Assembly (NCBI GenBank): GCA_963744275.1
Contig: CAVUSX010000001.1
Coordinates: 1-64,000 of the forward strand
Source of the DNA: VAZQ01 sp963744275
GTDB lineage: Bacteria; Pseudomonadota; Alphaproteobacteria; Rhizobiales; Xanthobacteraceae
Length of the DNA stretch: 64,000 nt
Direction: 5' to 3'
In this document: piece by piece, positions 18,143-29,404 of the stretch
Numbering within the stretch: the first letter of the stretch is position 1
How the letters are laid out: each line of letters opens with the position of its first letter
The notes under the pieces: generated by a model
The model's database searches: none
What the model was told of the DNA's origin: nothing
The model's input: only the letters and a program-made list of their open reading frames with translations
Made by a program: the position numbers and the translations under genes

Positions 18143-19264
18143 ATGACGAGGACGATTGCGACCGCGTTCGCCGCGGCGGCGATCTTGTTTGGGGCTTTGA
18201 TCTGTGCCGGAGCGCCTGCGAGCGCGACGTCGCGCATCAAGGACCTCGCCAATATCGAGGGCGTGCGCCAGAATCAGCTGATCGGCTACGGCCTGGTCGT
18301 CGGCCTCAACGGCACCGGCGATACGCTGAACAATATTCCCTTCACCAAGCAATCGCTCCAAGCCATGCTGGAGCGGCTCGGCGTCAACATCCGCGGCGCC
18401 ACCATCCGCACCGGAAACGTGGCGGCCGTCATGGTGACGAGCAATCTGCCGCCGTTCGGCACCCAGGGCACCCGCATCGACGTGACGGTATCGGCGCTCG
18501 GCGATTCCAAGAGCCTGCAGGGCGGAACCCTGCTGGTCACCCCGCTGCTCGGCGCCGACGGCAACGTCTATGCGGTCGCGCAAGGCTCGGTCGCCATCAG
18601 CGGCTTCCAGGCCGAAGGCGAAGCCGCCAAGATCGTGCGCGGCGTGCCGACCGTGGGCCGGATCTCCAACGGCGCCATCATCGAGCGCGAGATCGAGTTC
18701 GCGCTCAACAAGCTCAACCAGGTGCGCCTGGCCTTGCGCAACGCCGACTTCACGACCGCCAAGCGGATCGCCGCCGCCATCAACGACTATATCGGCGCCC
18801 CGATCGCCGAGCCGCTCGACCCCTCGACGGTGCAGATCACGCTGCCGCAGAAACCCACCAACAACGTGGTCGCGCTGTTGACCGAGATCGAGCAGCTGCA
18901 GGTCGATCCCGATCTCGCCGCCAAGGTGGTCATCGACGAGCGCTCCGGGATCATCGTCATGGGCCGCGACGTGCGCGTGTCGACGGTGGCGGTGGCGCAA
19001 GGCAATCTCACCGTCACCATCTCGGAAACCCCGCAGGTCAGCCAGGCGCAGCCGTTCGCCGGCGGCCAGACCGTGGTGGCGCCGCGCACCCGCGTCGGCG
19101 TCTCCGAGGACGGCAAACGGCTCGCCGTGGTCAAGGAAGGCGTATCGCTGCAGCAACTGGTCGACGGGCTCAATTCGCTGGGCATCGGCCCGCGCGATCT
19201 CATCGCCATCCTGCAGGCGATCAAGACCTCCGGCGCCATCCAGGCCGATATCGAGGTGATGTGA
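18143..19264 (+). CDS. flgI: Flagellar P-ring protein FlgI
   Basis: FlgI polymerises into the periplasmic P-ring around the rod. The intact 373-residue protein has a signal peptide (MTRTIATAFAAAAILFGALI, cleavage after PASA). The family hallmark is SRIKDLANIEGVRQNQLIGY, with GLVVGLNGTGDT, and the C-terminus is DLIAILQAIKTSGAIQADIE. ATG 18143 follows GGGGAG; longer in-frame starts lack a signal peptide. It is transcribed from a sigma-54 promoter and overlaps cheL (TGATG). Confidence 0.95.
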   Translation: MTRTIATAFAAAAILFGALICAGAPASATSRIKDLANIEGVRQNQLIGYGLVVGLNGTGDTLNNIPFTKQSLQAMLERLGVNIRGATIRTGNVAAVMVTSNLPPFGTQGTRIDVTVSALGDSKSLQGGTLLVTPLLGADGNVYAVAQGSVAISGFQAEGEAAKIVRGVPTVGRISNGAIIEREIEFALNKLNQVRLALRNADFTTAKRIAAAINDYIGAPIAEPLDPSTVQITLPQKPTNNVVALLTEIEQLQVDPDLAAKVVIDERSGIIVMGRDVRVSTVAVAQGNLTVTISETPQVSQAQPFAGGQTVVAPRTRVGVSEDGKRLAVVKEGVSLQQLVDGLNSLGIGPRDLIAILQAIKTSGAIQADIEVM

Positions 19265-19626
19265 TGACGGTCGCCCACACCATCCTCGCCCCCCCTACCC
19301 TGGCGGCGCCGGCCGCCGCTTCGCTCGCCCGCAGTGTCGCGCGCGATCCCGCCACCGCCGCCGGCGCCAGACCCGCCACCGATCCCAAGACCAAGGCGCA
19401 CGCCGCCGCGGTCAATTTCGAGGCGCAGTTTCTCAACTCCATGTTCAGCCAGATGCTCGCGGGCGTGCAAGGCGACGGACCCTTCGGCGGCGGACCGGCG
19501 GTCGGGGTATGGCGCTCGTTCCTGAGCGAGCAGTACGCCAAATCCTTCGCCAAGCACGGCGGCATCGGCATTGCCGACAAGGTCTATCACACCCTCTTGG
19601 CGCAGCAGGAAGCGCATGCCCACTGA
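19264..19626 (+). CDS. cheL: Rod-binding protein, FlgJ N-terminal domain type (CheL)
   Basis: This protein corresponds to the rod-capping N-terminal domain of FlgJ and lacks a muramidase domain, as in other alphaproteobacteria where a separate lytic enzyme opens the wall. The 120-residue ORF carries the signature NFEAQFLNSMFSQMLAGVQG and ends AKHGGIGIADKVYHTLLAQQ. It starts one base before the end of the flgI stop (TGATG), a clear sign of coupling. Caulobacter names the orthologue cheL in the flgI-cheL-flbY operon. Confidence 0.85.
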   Translation: MTVAHTILAPPTLAAPAAASLARSVARDPATAAGARPATDPKTKAHAAAVNFEAQFLNSMFSQMLAGVQGDGPFGGGPAVGVWRSFLSEQYAKSFAKHGGIGIADKVYHTLLAQQEAHAH

Positions 19627-19843
19627 CGCCGGAATTTCGGCCGCAGACCGCGGGCGAACGCCGGCCGGTGCGCGAGGCCGGACATGAACCGCTTGTTAAC
19701 CAGCAGCTGCATAACCTTCGTCGAATTTCAGCCCGGTTCACGAAATTCTAACCGTTCGTGCTTGGGCACGCGGCCATTCGACGGAAAGCGCAGACCAAAG
19801 GTCAATCAAAACGCCATCGCGCCACCCCGATAGGACGCCAGCC

Positions 19844-20335
19844 ATGCACGACAATGCCTCCCAGACCACGCCTTCCGCAACGCCGCGCCCGATCGAGACC
19901 GCGGCCGACGCCCGCAACGCGATCAGCGAGCTCACCACGGTCATGGACGGGCTCGAGGCGGTCGTGTCGGAGGAGACCAGGCTGGTCCGCGCCGGCCACC
20001 TGAGCAAAGCCAACGGCCTGGGCTGCGAGAAGTCCGAGCTTTCCGGCCGCTACTTCAAGGCGGTGGAGCGGCTGAAGGCCAGCAGCAAGCTGCTTTCACG
20101 CCTGGTGCCGCAGGATGTCGGCGCACTGGCCCGCCGGCACGAGCTGCTGCAGGCGGAGCTGAAGACCAATCTGGTGGTGCTGGCGACCGCCCACGCGGTT
20201 TCGGAGGGCATCATCCGCCGGCTGTCGGGCGACCTCGTCCGCAAGGCGTGCCCGCAAGTCTACGGCGCCTCGGGACGCGCCACGGCTCCCGATCCCAAGC
20301 GCGGGCAACCGCTCGCGTTCAGCCGGACGATGTGA
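19844..20335 (+). CDS. flbY: FlgN-like flagellar protein (FlbY)
   Basis: A 163-residue helical protein (ARNAISELTTVMDGLEAVVS; KANGLGCEKSELSGRYFKAV) of the FlgN/FlbY type. These act as export chaperones or regulators for hook-associated proteins. The position after flgI and cheL matches the Caulobacter operon and supports the call more than the motifs do. It is intact and starts at ATG 19844, 217 bp after cheL, so it could also have its own promoter. Confidence 0.65.
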   Translation: MHDNASQTTPSATPRPIETAADARNAISELTTVMDGLEAVVSEETRLVRAGHLSKANGLGCEKSELSGRYFKAVERLKASSKLLSRLVPQDVGALARRHELLQAELKTNLVVLATAHAVSEGIIRRLSGDLVRKACPQVYGASGRATAPDPKRGQPLAFSRTM

Positions 20336-20428
20336 GAACGATTTCATGATGCGATTGCGTCAGCCACTGCATCGCCGAGGCGGCACGCCGCCTGATCATC
20401 CGGCCAATCCGAACGGGAGCATTTGCAA

Positions 20429-21499
<1,071 letters not shown>

Positions 21500-21524
21500 A
21501 CCCGCTCTCAGCCTGGAGACAGCA

Positions 21525-22736
21525 ATGACACAGCCCGTGATGATTCAGTGGTCGATATCGAGCTTTTTCGGTTGGGGGGTTTATGGCCTCAATCTGGCGC
21601 TGCACTGGGCCGGCGATTCCGAGATCGAGCCGGTGTGCGTGGCACCCCTCGATGCCGGACAGATCGAGATCGACCCGCTCAGGCAACGGGCGATCCTGCC
21701 GTTCCTGATCCGGTCCATGCAGTTCCAGGCGCAGATTTCGCGCCATGCCAACGGCACGGCGACCGCGAATGCGCCGTTGCTGCTCGCGCTCGGAAATGGA
21801 TTTTGCGGCTCGGCGGCGGCCCACAATGTCGTGCTCGAGGGCCAACCGACGATCGGCGTGGTCTTTTTCGAGGAGGCGCTCGACGCCGAGGCGGTCAAGC
21901 GCGGCAAGCAGCTCTCGCTGATCATCACCGGCTCGAGCTGGAATGAGCGGGTCCTGCGCGCCTATGGGTTCGAGCGCGTGCAGACCATCCTGCAGGGGAT
22001 CGATCCGACCCACTTTCATCCGGCCCCCAAGCTCGGAGTGATGCGCGACCGCTTTCTCATCTTCTCCGGCGGCAAGGCGGAGATGCGCAAGGGCCAGGAC
22101 ATCGTGATGGCGGCGTTCAAGATCTTCGCCAAACGCCACCCGGAGGCGACCCTGGTCACCGCCTGGCACAGCCCGTGGCCGCACCTCGCCCGCAGCCTCG
22201 ACCAGACCGGGCTGGCGGCGCCGGTCGCCTTCGACAAGGACGGCAAGCTCGACGTCGCCGCCTGGGCCGCTGCCAATGATATCGCGCCCCAGCAAATCAT
22301 CGACCTCGGCAACGTCCCCAACGTCTCGATGCCGCCCATTCTGCGCGAGATGGACGCGGCCGTGTTCACCAACCGGTCGGAAGGCGGCACCAATCTGGTC
22401 GCCATGGAATGCATGGCGTGCGGAATCCCGGTCGTTCTGTCGCGCAATACCGGGCACCTCGACCTGATCAAGGACGACAACTGCTATCCGCTCGTCGACC
22501 AAAGGGCGGTCGAGAATCGCTGGAACAGCGTCGGCGACGTCGCCTGCTGGGGCGAGAGCCAAGTGGACGAGGTGGTGGAGCGCTTCGAGCAGATCTTCGC
22601 GGATCGCGAAGCCGCCCGGCTGCGCGGGCTGCGCGCCGCCCGCATGATGCTGGGAATGACTTGGGCCGAGACGGCGCGACAGATGAAGGTCACGGTGCTC
22701 GAGGCCGTCAAGAACGCCGTGCGCGAAGCCGCGTAG
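21525..22736 (+). CDS. GT4-type glycosyltransferase
   Basis: A 403-residue GT-B fold glycosyltransferase. The C-terminal donor-binding half has FLIFSGGKAEMRKGQDIVMA, then VFTNRSEGGTNLVAMECMAC and GIPVVLSRNTGHLDLI, the E-x7-E region typical of GT4. The N-terminal half is less typical (FFGWGVYGLNLALHWAGDSE). It is intact, starts at ATG 21525 with GGAGAC upstream, and lies 25 bp after the UDP-xylose synthase, so the two form an operon. The acceptor is unknown; flagellin or another surface glycan is inferred from context. Confidence 0.82.
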   Translation: MTQPVMIQWSISSFFGWGVYGLNLALHWAGDSEIEPVCVAPLDAGQIEIDPLRQRAILPFLIRSMQFQAQISRHANGTATANAPLLLALGNGFCGSAAAHNVVLEGQPTIGVVFFEEALDAEAVKRGKQLSLIITGSSWNERVLRAYGFERVQTILQGIDPTHFHPAPKLGVMRDRFLIFSGGKAEMRKGQDIVMAAFKIFAKRHPEATLVTAWHSPWPHLARSLDQTGLAAPVAFDKDGKLDVAAWAAANDIAPQQIIDLGNVPNVSMPPILREMDAAVFTNRSEGGTNLVAMECMACGIPVVLSRNTGHLDLIKDDNCYPLVDQRAVENRWNSVGDVACWGESQVDEVVERFEQIFADREAARLRGLRAARMMLGMTWAETARQMKVTVLEAVKNAVREAA

Positions 22737-22875
22737 CGAAGCCATCAGCCGCGGGGCTCTCATATACCCGCGACTATAGCCTTGTGGGTAATGGCTGAAT
22801 GTGAGTGGCTTGGAGTAGATTGATACCAGGTTGCGATGCGTCGACTTGGCCGAAGATGACCCAACGAGGCTGCTC

Positions 22876-23637
22876 ATGGAATGGAATATCCAGATTTCAA
22901 ATCACGGCGATCGCATCGCGGCGATGTCCGGCGAATTGATCGACGGCAAAACCACCCGTGACGGCTACCTTCGCGGATGCGGGATACAATTCGGAAATAT
23001 CAACAACCTCTGCGGGGCCGATCCGCTGTTCCGACGCGCCTACGCTCTGGCGCGCAGCCGATCCGTCGTGACCGACAGCAAGCTTGTCAACCTTTTCATG
23101 CTGATCAAGTTCTTCCTCCCTCGGCTGTCTCCCGGTGACATCGCGGAATTCGGCTCGTTTCGCGGCGGGTCCGCCATCTTCATGGCAGTAGTCGCGAATG
23201 AATTGTGCCCGGGGACGAAGGTCTTTGGCTTCGACAGCTTCGCCGGAATGCCGACTGCCGACGGCCAGCGCGATGTCCACAAGGCGGGAGACTTCTGCGA
23301 AGTGTCGGTCGACGAAGTCCGGCAGTTTGCCGCAAATGCCGGCGTTCACAATTTGGAATTGATCGAGGGAATGTTCGCGGACACGATCCCGAAGGTCGCT
23401 CCGTCCATTGGTCAGCTGCGGCTTTCGCACATCGACTGCGATCTGTTCGACGCCATCGCGGCGAGCTATAATGGCAGTAAGGCGCAAATGGTGCCCGGCG
23501 GATATATCGTTTTCGACGATCCCCTGGAATTAAGTTGTCTGGGCGCCTTCGAGGCGGTCGAAAGCCTGGTGATCCGCAGGGATCGGCTATCTGCCGAACA
23601 GGTGTACCCGCATCTGGTCTATCGAATGCCATCTTGA
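22876..23637 (+). CDS. TylF/MycF-type SAM-dependent methyltransferase
   Basis: A 253-residue class I methyltransferase resembling sugar O-methyltransferases. Motif I is IAEFGSFRGGSAIFMA, followed by FGFDSFAGMP, the TylF-type HIDCDLFDAI acidic motif, and PGGYIVFDD. ATG 22876 follows ACGAGG. It may O-methylate a sugar made by the neighbouring gene set. It lies 139 bp after the GT4 gene on the same strand. Confidence 0.8.
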   Translation: MEWNIQISNHGDRIAAMSGELIDGKTTRDGYLRGCGIQFGNINNLCGADPLFRRAYALARSRSVVTDSKLVNLFMLIKFFLPRLSPGDIAEFGSFRGGSAIFMAVVANELCPGTKVFGFDSFAGMPTADGQRDVHKAGDFCEVSVDEVRQFAANAGVHNLELIEGMFADTIPKVAPSIGQLRLSHIDCDLFDAIAASYNGSKAQMVPGGYIVFDDPLELSCLGAFEAVESLVIRRDRLSAEQVYPHLVYRMPS

Positions 23638-23826
23638 GATATCCGGGCGATCAGACGGGTCGGACGAGAGGAACTCCTGTCCGGTGCAGCTCCTGCTGAT
23701 TACGGCTCCCCGCTGATCCGCTAGGCCGCGTGAACGCACGCCGGTCGATGGCGATCCGTGAATGCCTGCCTTGGGGCTGATCTGGTCACGCTGCCTGCTG
23801 GACCCCGAGCAAGAAGGCTGCACACG
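23638..23826. other. Spacer between convergent methyltransferase and remnant
   Basis: No gene is seen here. The sequence after the remnant's break at 23827 does not continue any methyltransferase frame, so the remnant ends at a junction and is not simply frameshifted. Confidence 0.4.
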
Positions 23827-24056
23827 GGGGCCAACATTGATGATGTTCTTGGGCTCCCGGCTGATGGCCTTGGCGATGGCGGGATGAAGCTCGGCCTCGT
23901 AGCAGCCAAGCAGCTTCGGAGCCAGGTCACCATCGCGCCAGGAGACGTCCGGCAGCATGGCCATGCCGGCAAACGGCCCGCTCAGTACGTTGCCGCCCTG
24001 GGTATTGTAGAGAACACATTGGTGATTTCCGCTCACCGGCGTGCCTGCTGCGGCTA
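23827..24056 (-). pseudogene. N-terminal remnant of a class I methyltransferase
   Basis: The reverse strand reads GPFAGMAMLPDVSWRDGDLA, then PKLLGCYEAELHPAIAKAI and IINVG, the N-terminal part of a SAM methyltransferase up to the start of motif I. After INVG the expected GCxEG motif is replaced by unrelated sequence. It lies directly downstream of the methyltransferase ending at 24057. No start codon with a ribosome site is visible, so it is a relic. Confidence 0.55.
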
Positions 24057-25007
24057 TTACCGAGCCTTCTCGAGCTGCGCCACCCGACCCTGGGTGGCCT
24101 CCAGCAGCTTGTGGAAGTGAAGCAACCGCGCGCTGTATTCGTTGAGCAGAGCGGCTTGGTCGAAGGCATGTCGGCGCCGGCGCACCTTTGCCTCCGGCGG
24201 CCGGTTGCGCAGCAGGGCGCGGATCGCGGTGCCGTCCTTGGCCAGGGCGATGTCGTATTGCTCCGGCGCCGTGAAACCGCTGCTGATGAAGAGGTCGACC
24301 TCGCGGTTGCAGGTGCGGACCTCGACCAGGTCGAAACACCCGTGCACGTCGACGAATTGCGCGAAGAACTCCTTGGTGAAGTAGGACAAGTGGCCTTTCG
24401 CCTGGAAGCCGCGCTGGAGCATTCGCACCTCATTGGGAATGTCGACCAGGAGCAGGCCGCCCGGCTTGAGCACGGACGTGAACACATCCATCGCCTCGAA
24501 GGGATCCGCGAGATGCTCGAGCACGTGGGAGATGCAAACCAGATCGAAGAAGCCCGCGAAACCTCCCGACGCCAGGTCCTTGTGCTCGATCAGCGTGAGC
24601 AACGGATCATTCTTCAGGAGCGCGACGAATTGCGGGTCCATCTCGGTGACCCAGACCTTGTCGGCGATGGCACGCAGCTCATGGCCGAGCGAGCCTTCCG
24701 CGGTGCCGTAGTCCAGCGCCGTAGAGATCTTGAGACCCGGCTGCTGCTCGAGCAGATAGGCGACCTGCCCCCTCGCCTGCGCCAGGCCTTTTTCGCGATG
24801 CGCGGCGATGCCCTGCTCGTCCAGCGCTCCCCGGTAGAAATGCCGATAGTAGGATTCGAGCGCGCGGTCGGAGACGAATTCGCTCTGCACGAAACTACAT
24901 GCGTTGCACTGAAAGATATTGATACCGAAATTGCGGTTGGTCGTGAGGTCGCGCCGATCGGTGGCCGCGCAAATCAGGCAGGAATTGAAAGGACCTTCTT
25001 TGGGCAT
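24057..25007 (-). CDS. Class I SAM-dependent methyltransferase with N-terminal zinc ribbon
   Basis: A 316-residue protein with four N-terminal cysteines (CLICAATD and FQCNACSFVQS) forming a zinc ribbon, as in sugar C-methyltransferases of the NovU/TylCIII kind. A methyltransferase core follows (STALDYGTAEGSLGHEL; SHVLEHLADPFEAMD; LKPGGLLLVDIPNE). The C-terminus ends in a short coiled coil (LLEATQGRVAQLEKAR). ATG 25007 is chosen; an upstream in-frame start at 25130 gives a tail unlike the family. It is upstream of the TPR-glycosyltransferase array on the opposite side from the flagellins and may modify the same glycan. Confidence 0.8.
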   Translation of the reverse strand: MPKEGPFNSCLICAATDRRDLTTNRNFGINIFQCNACSFVQSEFVSDRALESYYRHFYRGALDEQGIAAHREKGLAQARGQVAYLLEQQPGLKISTALDYGTAEGSLGHELRAIADKVWVTEMDPQFVALLKNDPLLTLIEHKDLASGGFAGFFDLVCISHVLEHLADPFEAMDVFTSVLKPGGLLLVDIPNEVRMLQRGFQAKGHLSYFTKEFFAQFVDVHGCFDLVEVRTCNREVDLFISSGFTAPEQYDIALAKDGTAIRALLRNRPPEAKVRRRRHAFDQAALLNEYSARLLHFHKLLEATQGRVAQLEKAR

Positions 25008-25146
25008 TTTGTGCGTCCCGGTCGTGGGCTCTCCCGCGCCAGGGCATCCGAGCGCGTCTCGAGCCGGTGCTGTTTTCTTGGGCCGCGGTACGGGGCCGGC
25101 GCGAAGGTGAGCTTTCCGCGGAGTGTTCACTACTGGGACAGTATGG

Positions 25147-26876
25147 TTAACGCCCGCTTAACGCGCCGCCGCGAGCTCGTGACCCGCCCGCCGCCAGCGC
25201 CTCCAGCTCATCCTGCACGCGCGCCAGCACGCTCTCCCAATCGCCGAACCGCGGCTGCCGGAACAGGCGCGCGGTCGGGTACCAGGGGCTGTCCGGGCGA
25301 CCGAGCAGCCAGCGGAAGTCAGGCGCGAACGGCAACAGCGCCCAAACCGGGCGACCGAGCGCGCCGGCCAGATGGACCATGGCGGTATCGGCCGACACCA
25401 CGACATCGAGGAGCGAGACCACGGCCGCGGTGTCGGCAAAATCGCGCAGCTCGCCGCCGAGCGCGATCACGTTGGCACGGCCATTGAGGTCCGCGGCCTC
25501 GGCCGCGCCGAGCTCCTGTTGCAGGCTCACGAACGCGACCCCCGGGGCGGACAGGAGCGCGCGGAAGCGCTCGAACGCGATCGAGCGGTTATGATTGTTC
25601 TTGTGCACGGCGCTGCCGGCCCAGACCAGGCCGACCCGCAAGGGTCCGGGCTCGCCCAACCGCGCGCGCCAATGGGCCACGCGGTCGGCGGGGGCGAAGA
25701 CATAAGGCACGTCCGCCGGAATGGTGTCGAGCGCGGTGCCGAACGCGAGCGGCAGGCTCATCAGGGGACAATGCAGGTCGAAGCGCGGCAGCGGCTCGCC
25801 ACGGGCGAAGATCTGCGCGACGCCCGCGGTCCCGCGCAACAGCGACTTGAGCGCGGCCTGCACCTCGAGCAGCACCGTCGCCCCGCGGGCGGCCACCAGG
25901 GCGGCATAGCGCACGAACTGCAGCGTATCGCCGAATCCCTGCTCGGCGTGCAGCAGGATCGTGCGGCCGGCGAGCGGCCCCTCGCCGAGCCAGAGCGGCG
26001 CGACGAATTCGCGCCGCTGCGGCGCCCAGCTCGCCTGCTGCCAGCGCCACTCGTAGTCGCGCCAGCCTTGCGCGAATTGCCCGAGCCGCAGCCGCACCAG
26101 GCTGGCGCCGAATTCGGCCTCGGGACGCAGGGTCGCGAGCGCGGCCGCCGTCGCATAGCACGCCAGCGCCTCGTCGAACCGGTGCTGATCCGCGCAAACG
26201 TGGCCCTTGTTGATCAAGATCTCCGGCACCCCCGGATCGATGGCGAATGCGCGGTCGTAGCTTGCGTAGGCCTCATCGAGGCGGCCGAGCTCCGCGAGCG
26301 CGCCGCCGCGATTGTTGAGGACATCGATATCGTTCGGCCGCAGCTCGAGCAGCCGCTCATAATCGGCGAGCGCCGCATCGTGGCGCTTGAGCCTGTACAA
26401 TGCATTGCCGCGCGCGTGCAGCGCATCCGCGTGGTCGGGAGCGGCCGCCAGGGCGGCGTCCCAGCTGGCCAACGCCTCCGCGTGCCGGCCGAGCGCCGCC
26501 AGGGTCAGACCGCGGTTGTTGAGCGCGTTCGCATGGTCGCGGCTTGAGCGCGAGCGCCAGATCGAAGCTGGCGAGCGCCGCCTGATGCTGCTTGCCGGCG
26601 TCGAGCGCCAGCCCGTAGTTCGAATGGACGTCGGCCGAGCGCGGATCGGCTTTCAGCGCCGCCGCCATCAAGCGCAGCGCCTCCGGCAGGCGTCCCTGCT
26701 GATAGTTCACGAGCCCCAGGAGATGCAGGGCATCGGCGCGGGCGGGATCGACGGCGAGAATCGCCGCATAGATGCGTTCCGCCTCGCCCAGGCGTCCCTG
26801 GCGGTGCAGCGCGATCGCCGGCTGGATCTCGCGGCGCCGCAGCCGGCCGCGCACGTGACCTCGAAGCCTTGCTCAT
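25147..26876 (-). CDS. TPR protein with GT9-like glycosyltransferase domain (array member C), frameshifted
   Basis: Third gene of a tandem array. ATG 26876 overlaps the stop of the upstream gene (ATGA). After a short frame change near 26840 the reading gives IQPAIALHRQGRLGEAERIY and further TPR units. It shifts again near 26545 and continues to the end. The repeat region has about seven TPRs, and the C-terminal domain shows EQGFGDTLQFVRYAALV, PLMSLPLAFGTALDTIPADV, VGLVWAGSAVHKNNHNRS and SADTAMVHLAGALGRPV. The domain plan is that of soluble TPR glycosyltransferases such as Caulobacter FlmG, which modify flagellin. The sugar donor is unknown. Confidence 0.8.
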
Positions 26877-29404
26877 GCGCGCGGCTGCTCCGCCGCACGC
26901 TCGAGCTCGCCGCGCACGCGTTCGAGCACGCTCTCCCAATCTTCGATGCGCGGTTGCCGGAACAGGCGCGCGGTCGGATACCAGGGGCTGTCCTCGCGCT
27001 CGAGCAGCCAGCGGAAATCGGGCGCAAACGGCACCAGCAACCAGAACGGCCGATCGATCGCGCCCGCCAGATGGACGACGGACGTATCGACGGAAACGAC
27101 CAGGTCGAGCAGCGAGATCAGCCCGGCCGTATCGGCGAAGTCGGCAAGCTCCCCGCCCAGCGCGGTTACATTGGGATGCAGCCGCAAGGTGGCGGCGTCG
27201 CCGGGGCCGAGCTCCTTCTGCAGGGTCACGAACTCGACATTCCGGGCCGCGAACAAGGCCGCAAACCGGCTCAAGGCAATCGAGCGATTGCGATTGTTGG
27301 TATGGATCGAGCTGCCCGCCCAGGCGATCCCGACCCGCAGAGCGCGGCTCTCGCCGCAGACGGGCGCGCCATTTCGCGATACGATCCGGCGGCACCGGGA
27401 TATAGGGAATTTCGGCCGGAATGGTCGAAAGCTCGGTGCCGAAGGCGAGCGGCAGGCTCATCATGGGACAATGCAGATCGAAATCAGGCAGCTCCTCTCC
27501 CACGCTGAAGATGCCGGCCAGTCCTTCGACCGCCGCCAGCAGGGACTTCTGCGAAGGCTGCACCTCCAGAATCACCCTGGCGCCGCGGCGGGCCAGCAAC
27601 GGGGCGTAGCGCACGAACTGGAAGGTATCGCCAAGCCCTTGCTCGGGATGCAGCAGGACCGTGCGTCCGGCGACCTCCTCCGCGCCCAGCCACAGCGGCT
27701 GCTTGAAATTGCGCCGATGCCCCGCAGTCTCGTCCTTGCGCCAGCGTACCTCGTAGTTCTTCCAGCCCTCCCGGAAATTGCCCAAGGTCAGCTGGGCCAG
27801 GCTCGCATTCCACATGGCTTCGGTGCTGTCAGGCCGGATCGCGAGCGCCGCCAGGTAATTTGCGAGCCCGCGCTCGGTGTCGCCCAGCGAGCCGAACACG
27901 TTGCCGCGATTGACGAGAGCCTCGATGAAATTCGGATTGATCTGCAACGCCTGGTCATAGCTGGCGCAGGCTTCGTCATGGCGGCCGAGCATGGCCAGCG
28001 CGAGGCCGCGATTGTTGTAGCCTTGCACCTGGTCGGGCGCGAGGGCGATGGCCTTCTGGTAGCAGTCGAGCGCTTCGGGATAGCGCTTGAGCCGGAACAG
28101 GGCGCTGCCGCGCCCGATGTGCCCGACGAAGTGCTTGGGATCGATGGTCAATGCCTTGTGGAACACGGTCAGCGCGTCGTCGAACTTCTTCAGCGCCACC
28201 AAAGTGTTGGCGCGATTGATCAAGATATCGGCGCAATCCGGCTTGATGGCGAGAGCCAGATCGTAGCTGCGTAGCGCGTCCTCGTGGCGCTTGAGCCGAT
28301 CGAGCACGAGCCCGCGATTGCTGAACGACTCGACGCGAAGCGGGATCGAGCTCGATGACCTGGTCGAACGCGGCGAGCGCCTCCTCGTAGCGTTCCAAGG
28401 CCATGAAGTTGCGGGCCCGATTGTGCATGGCTTCGATGTGGCCGGGATCGATCGCGATCACCTGCTCCCAGCTCGCCAGGGCTTCCTCGCGGCGCCCGCA
28501 GCCGACCAACGCCAATCCACGATTGTTGAGCGCATCGAGGCGGTTGGGCTCGAGCTTCAATGCCGCGTCGTAATTCTCGATGGCCTGCTCATGCTGCCCC
28601 AGCGCACTGAGCGCGTTGCCGCGATTGTAGCGGGCGTCCGCGTATTCAGGGCGCGGCCCCAGTGCCCGATCGCAGCTCGCCAGCGCTTCTTGCGGGCGCT
28701 TGAGCTCGAGCAGGGTCACGGCGCGGTTGTTCAAGATCTCCGGATGGTCGGGCGCAACCGCGAGCGCGGCGTCATAGGCCGCGAGCGCCTCCTCGTGACG
28801 CTCGAGCGCGGCCAGCAGGATGCCGCGGCGGTTGAGCGTCTCGACCTGCCGGGGCTGCAGCGCCAGCGCCTGATCATAGCTCGCGAGCGCATCGTCGCTG
28901 CGCCCGAGCGCCCGCAACGCTTCGCCGCGATCCGACAGCGCGTCGACGTGGTTTCCCTGGCGGGACAGCACCTGGTCGAAGCCGGCAACCGCCTCCTCGT
29001 GGCGGCCCAGCGCCTTGAGCGCGGTGCCTCGGTTGTAGAGCGCGCTGACATCCCCGGCATTGACCGCGAGCGCCTGCTCGAAGCTCGCCAACGCTTCCTC
29101 GTGCCGCTTGAGCGCGTTGAGGATCACGCCGTGGTTCGACAGCGCGGGCGCGGATTTGGGATCGGCCCTCAGGGCGGCCGCGACCAGGCGCAGGGCCTCG
29201 ACCAGATTGGCCGCGCTGGTGCTTGAGCACGCCGTAGAGGTGCAGCGCATCGAATTGCCGGGGATCGGACCGCAGCACGGATTCGTAGATGCGCTCCGCC
29301 TCGGCCAATTGCCCCTGCTGATGCAACGCCAACGCCTGCTGGATCGAAGGCGCCGCCGGTTGCTTTGGGGGACGCGCGGCGTGACGAGCCTTGAAACCAG
29401 CCAT
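26873..29404 (-). CDS. TPR protein with GT9-like glycosyltransferase domain (array member B), long TPR array, frameshifted
   Basis: Second gene of the array and the longest, about 840 residues. It is proposed to start at ATG 29404 (MAGFKARHAARPPKQPAAPS). It has roughly 18 TPR units (for example NRGTALKALGRHEEAVAGFD) before a GT9-like domain (EQGLGDTFQFVRYAPLL; PMMSLPLAFGTELSTIPAEI; SVDTSVVHLAGAIDRPF). Three frame changes occur near 29235, 28345 and 27345; each joins perfectly good repeat or domain sequence, so they look like sequence errors. It ends by overlapping member C by four bases. It is the strongest candidate here for multivalent binding of flagellin or another repetitive acceptor. 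Confidence 0.78.
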
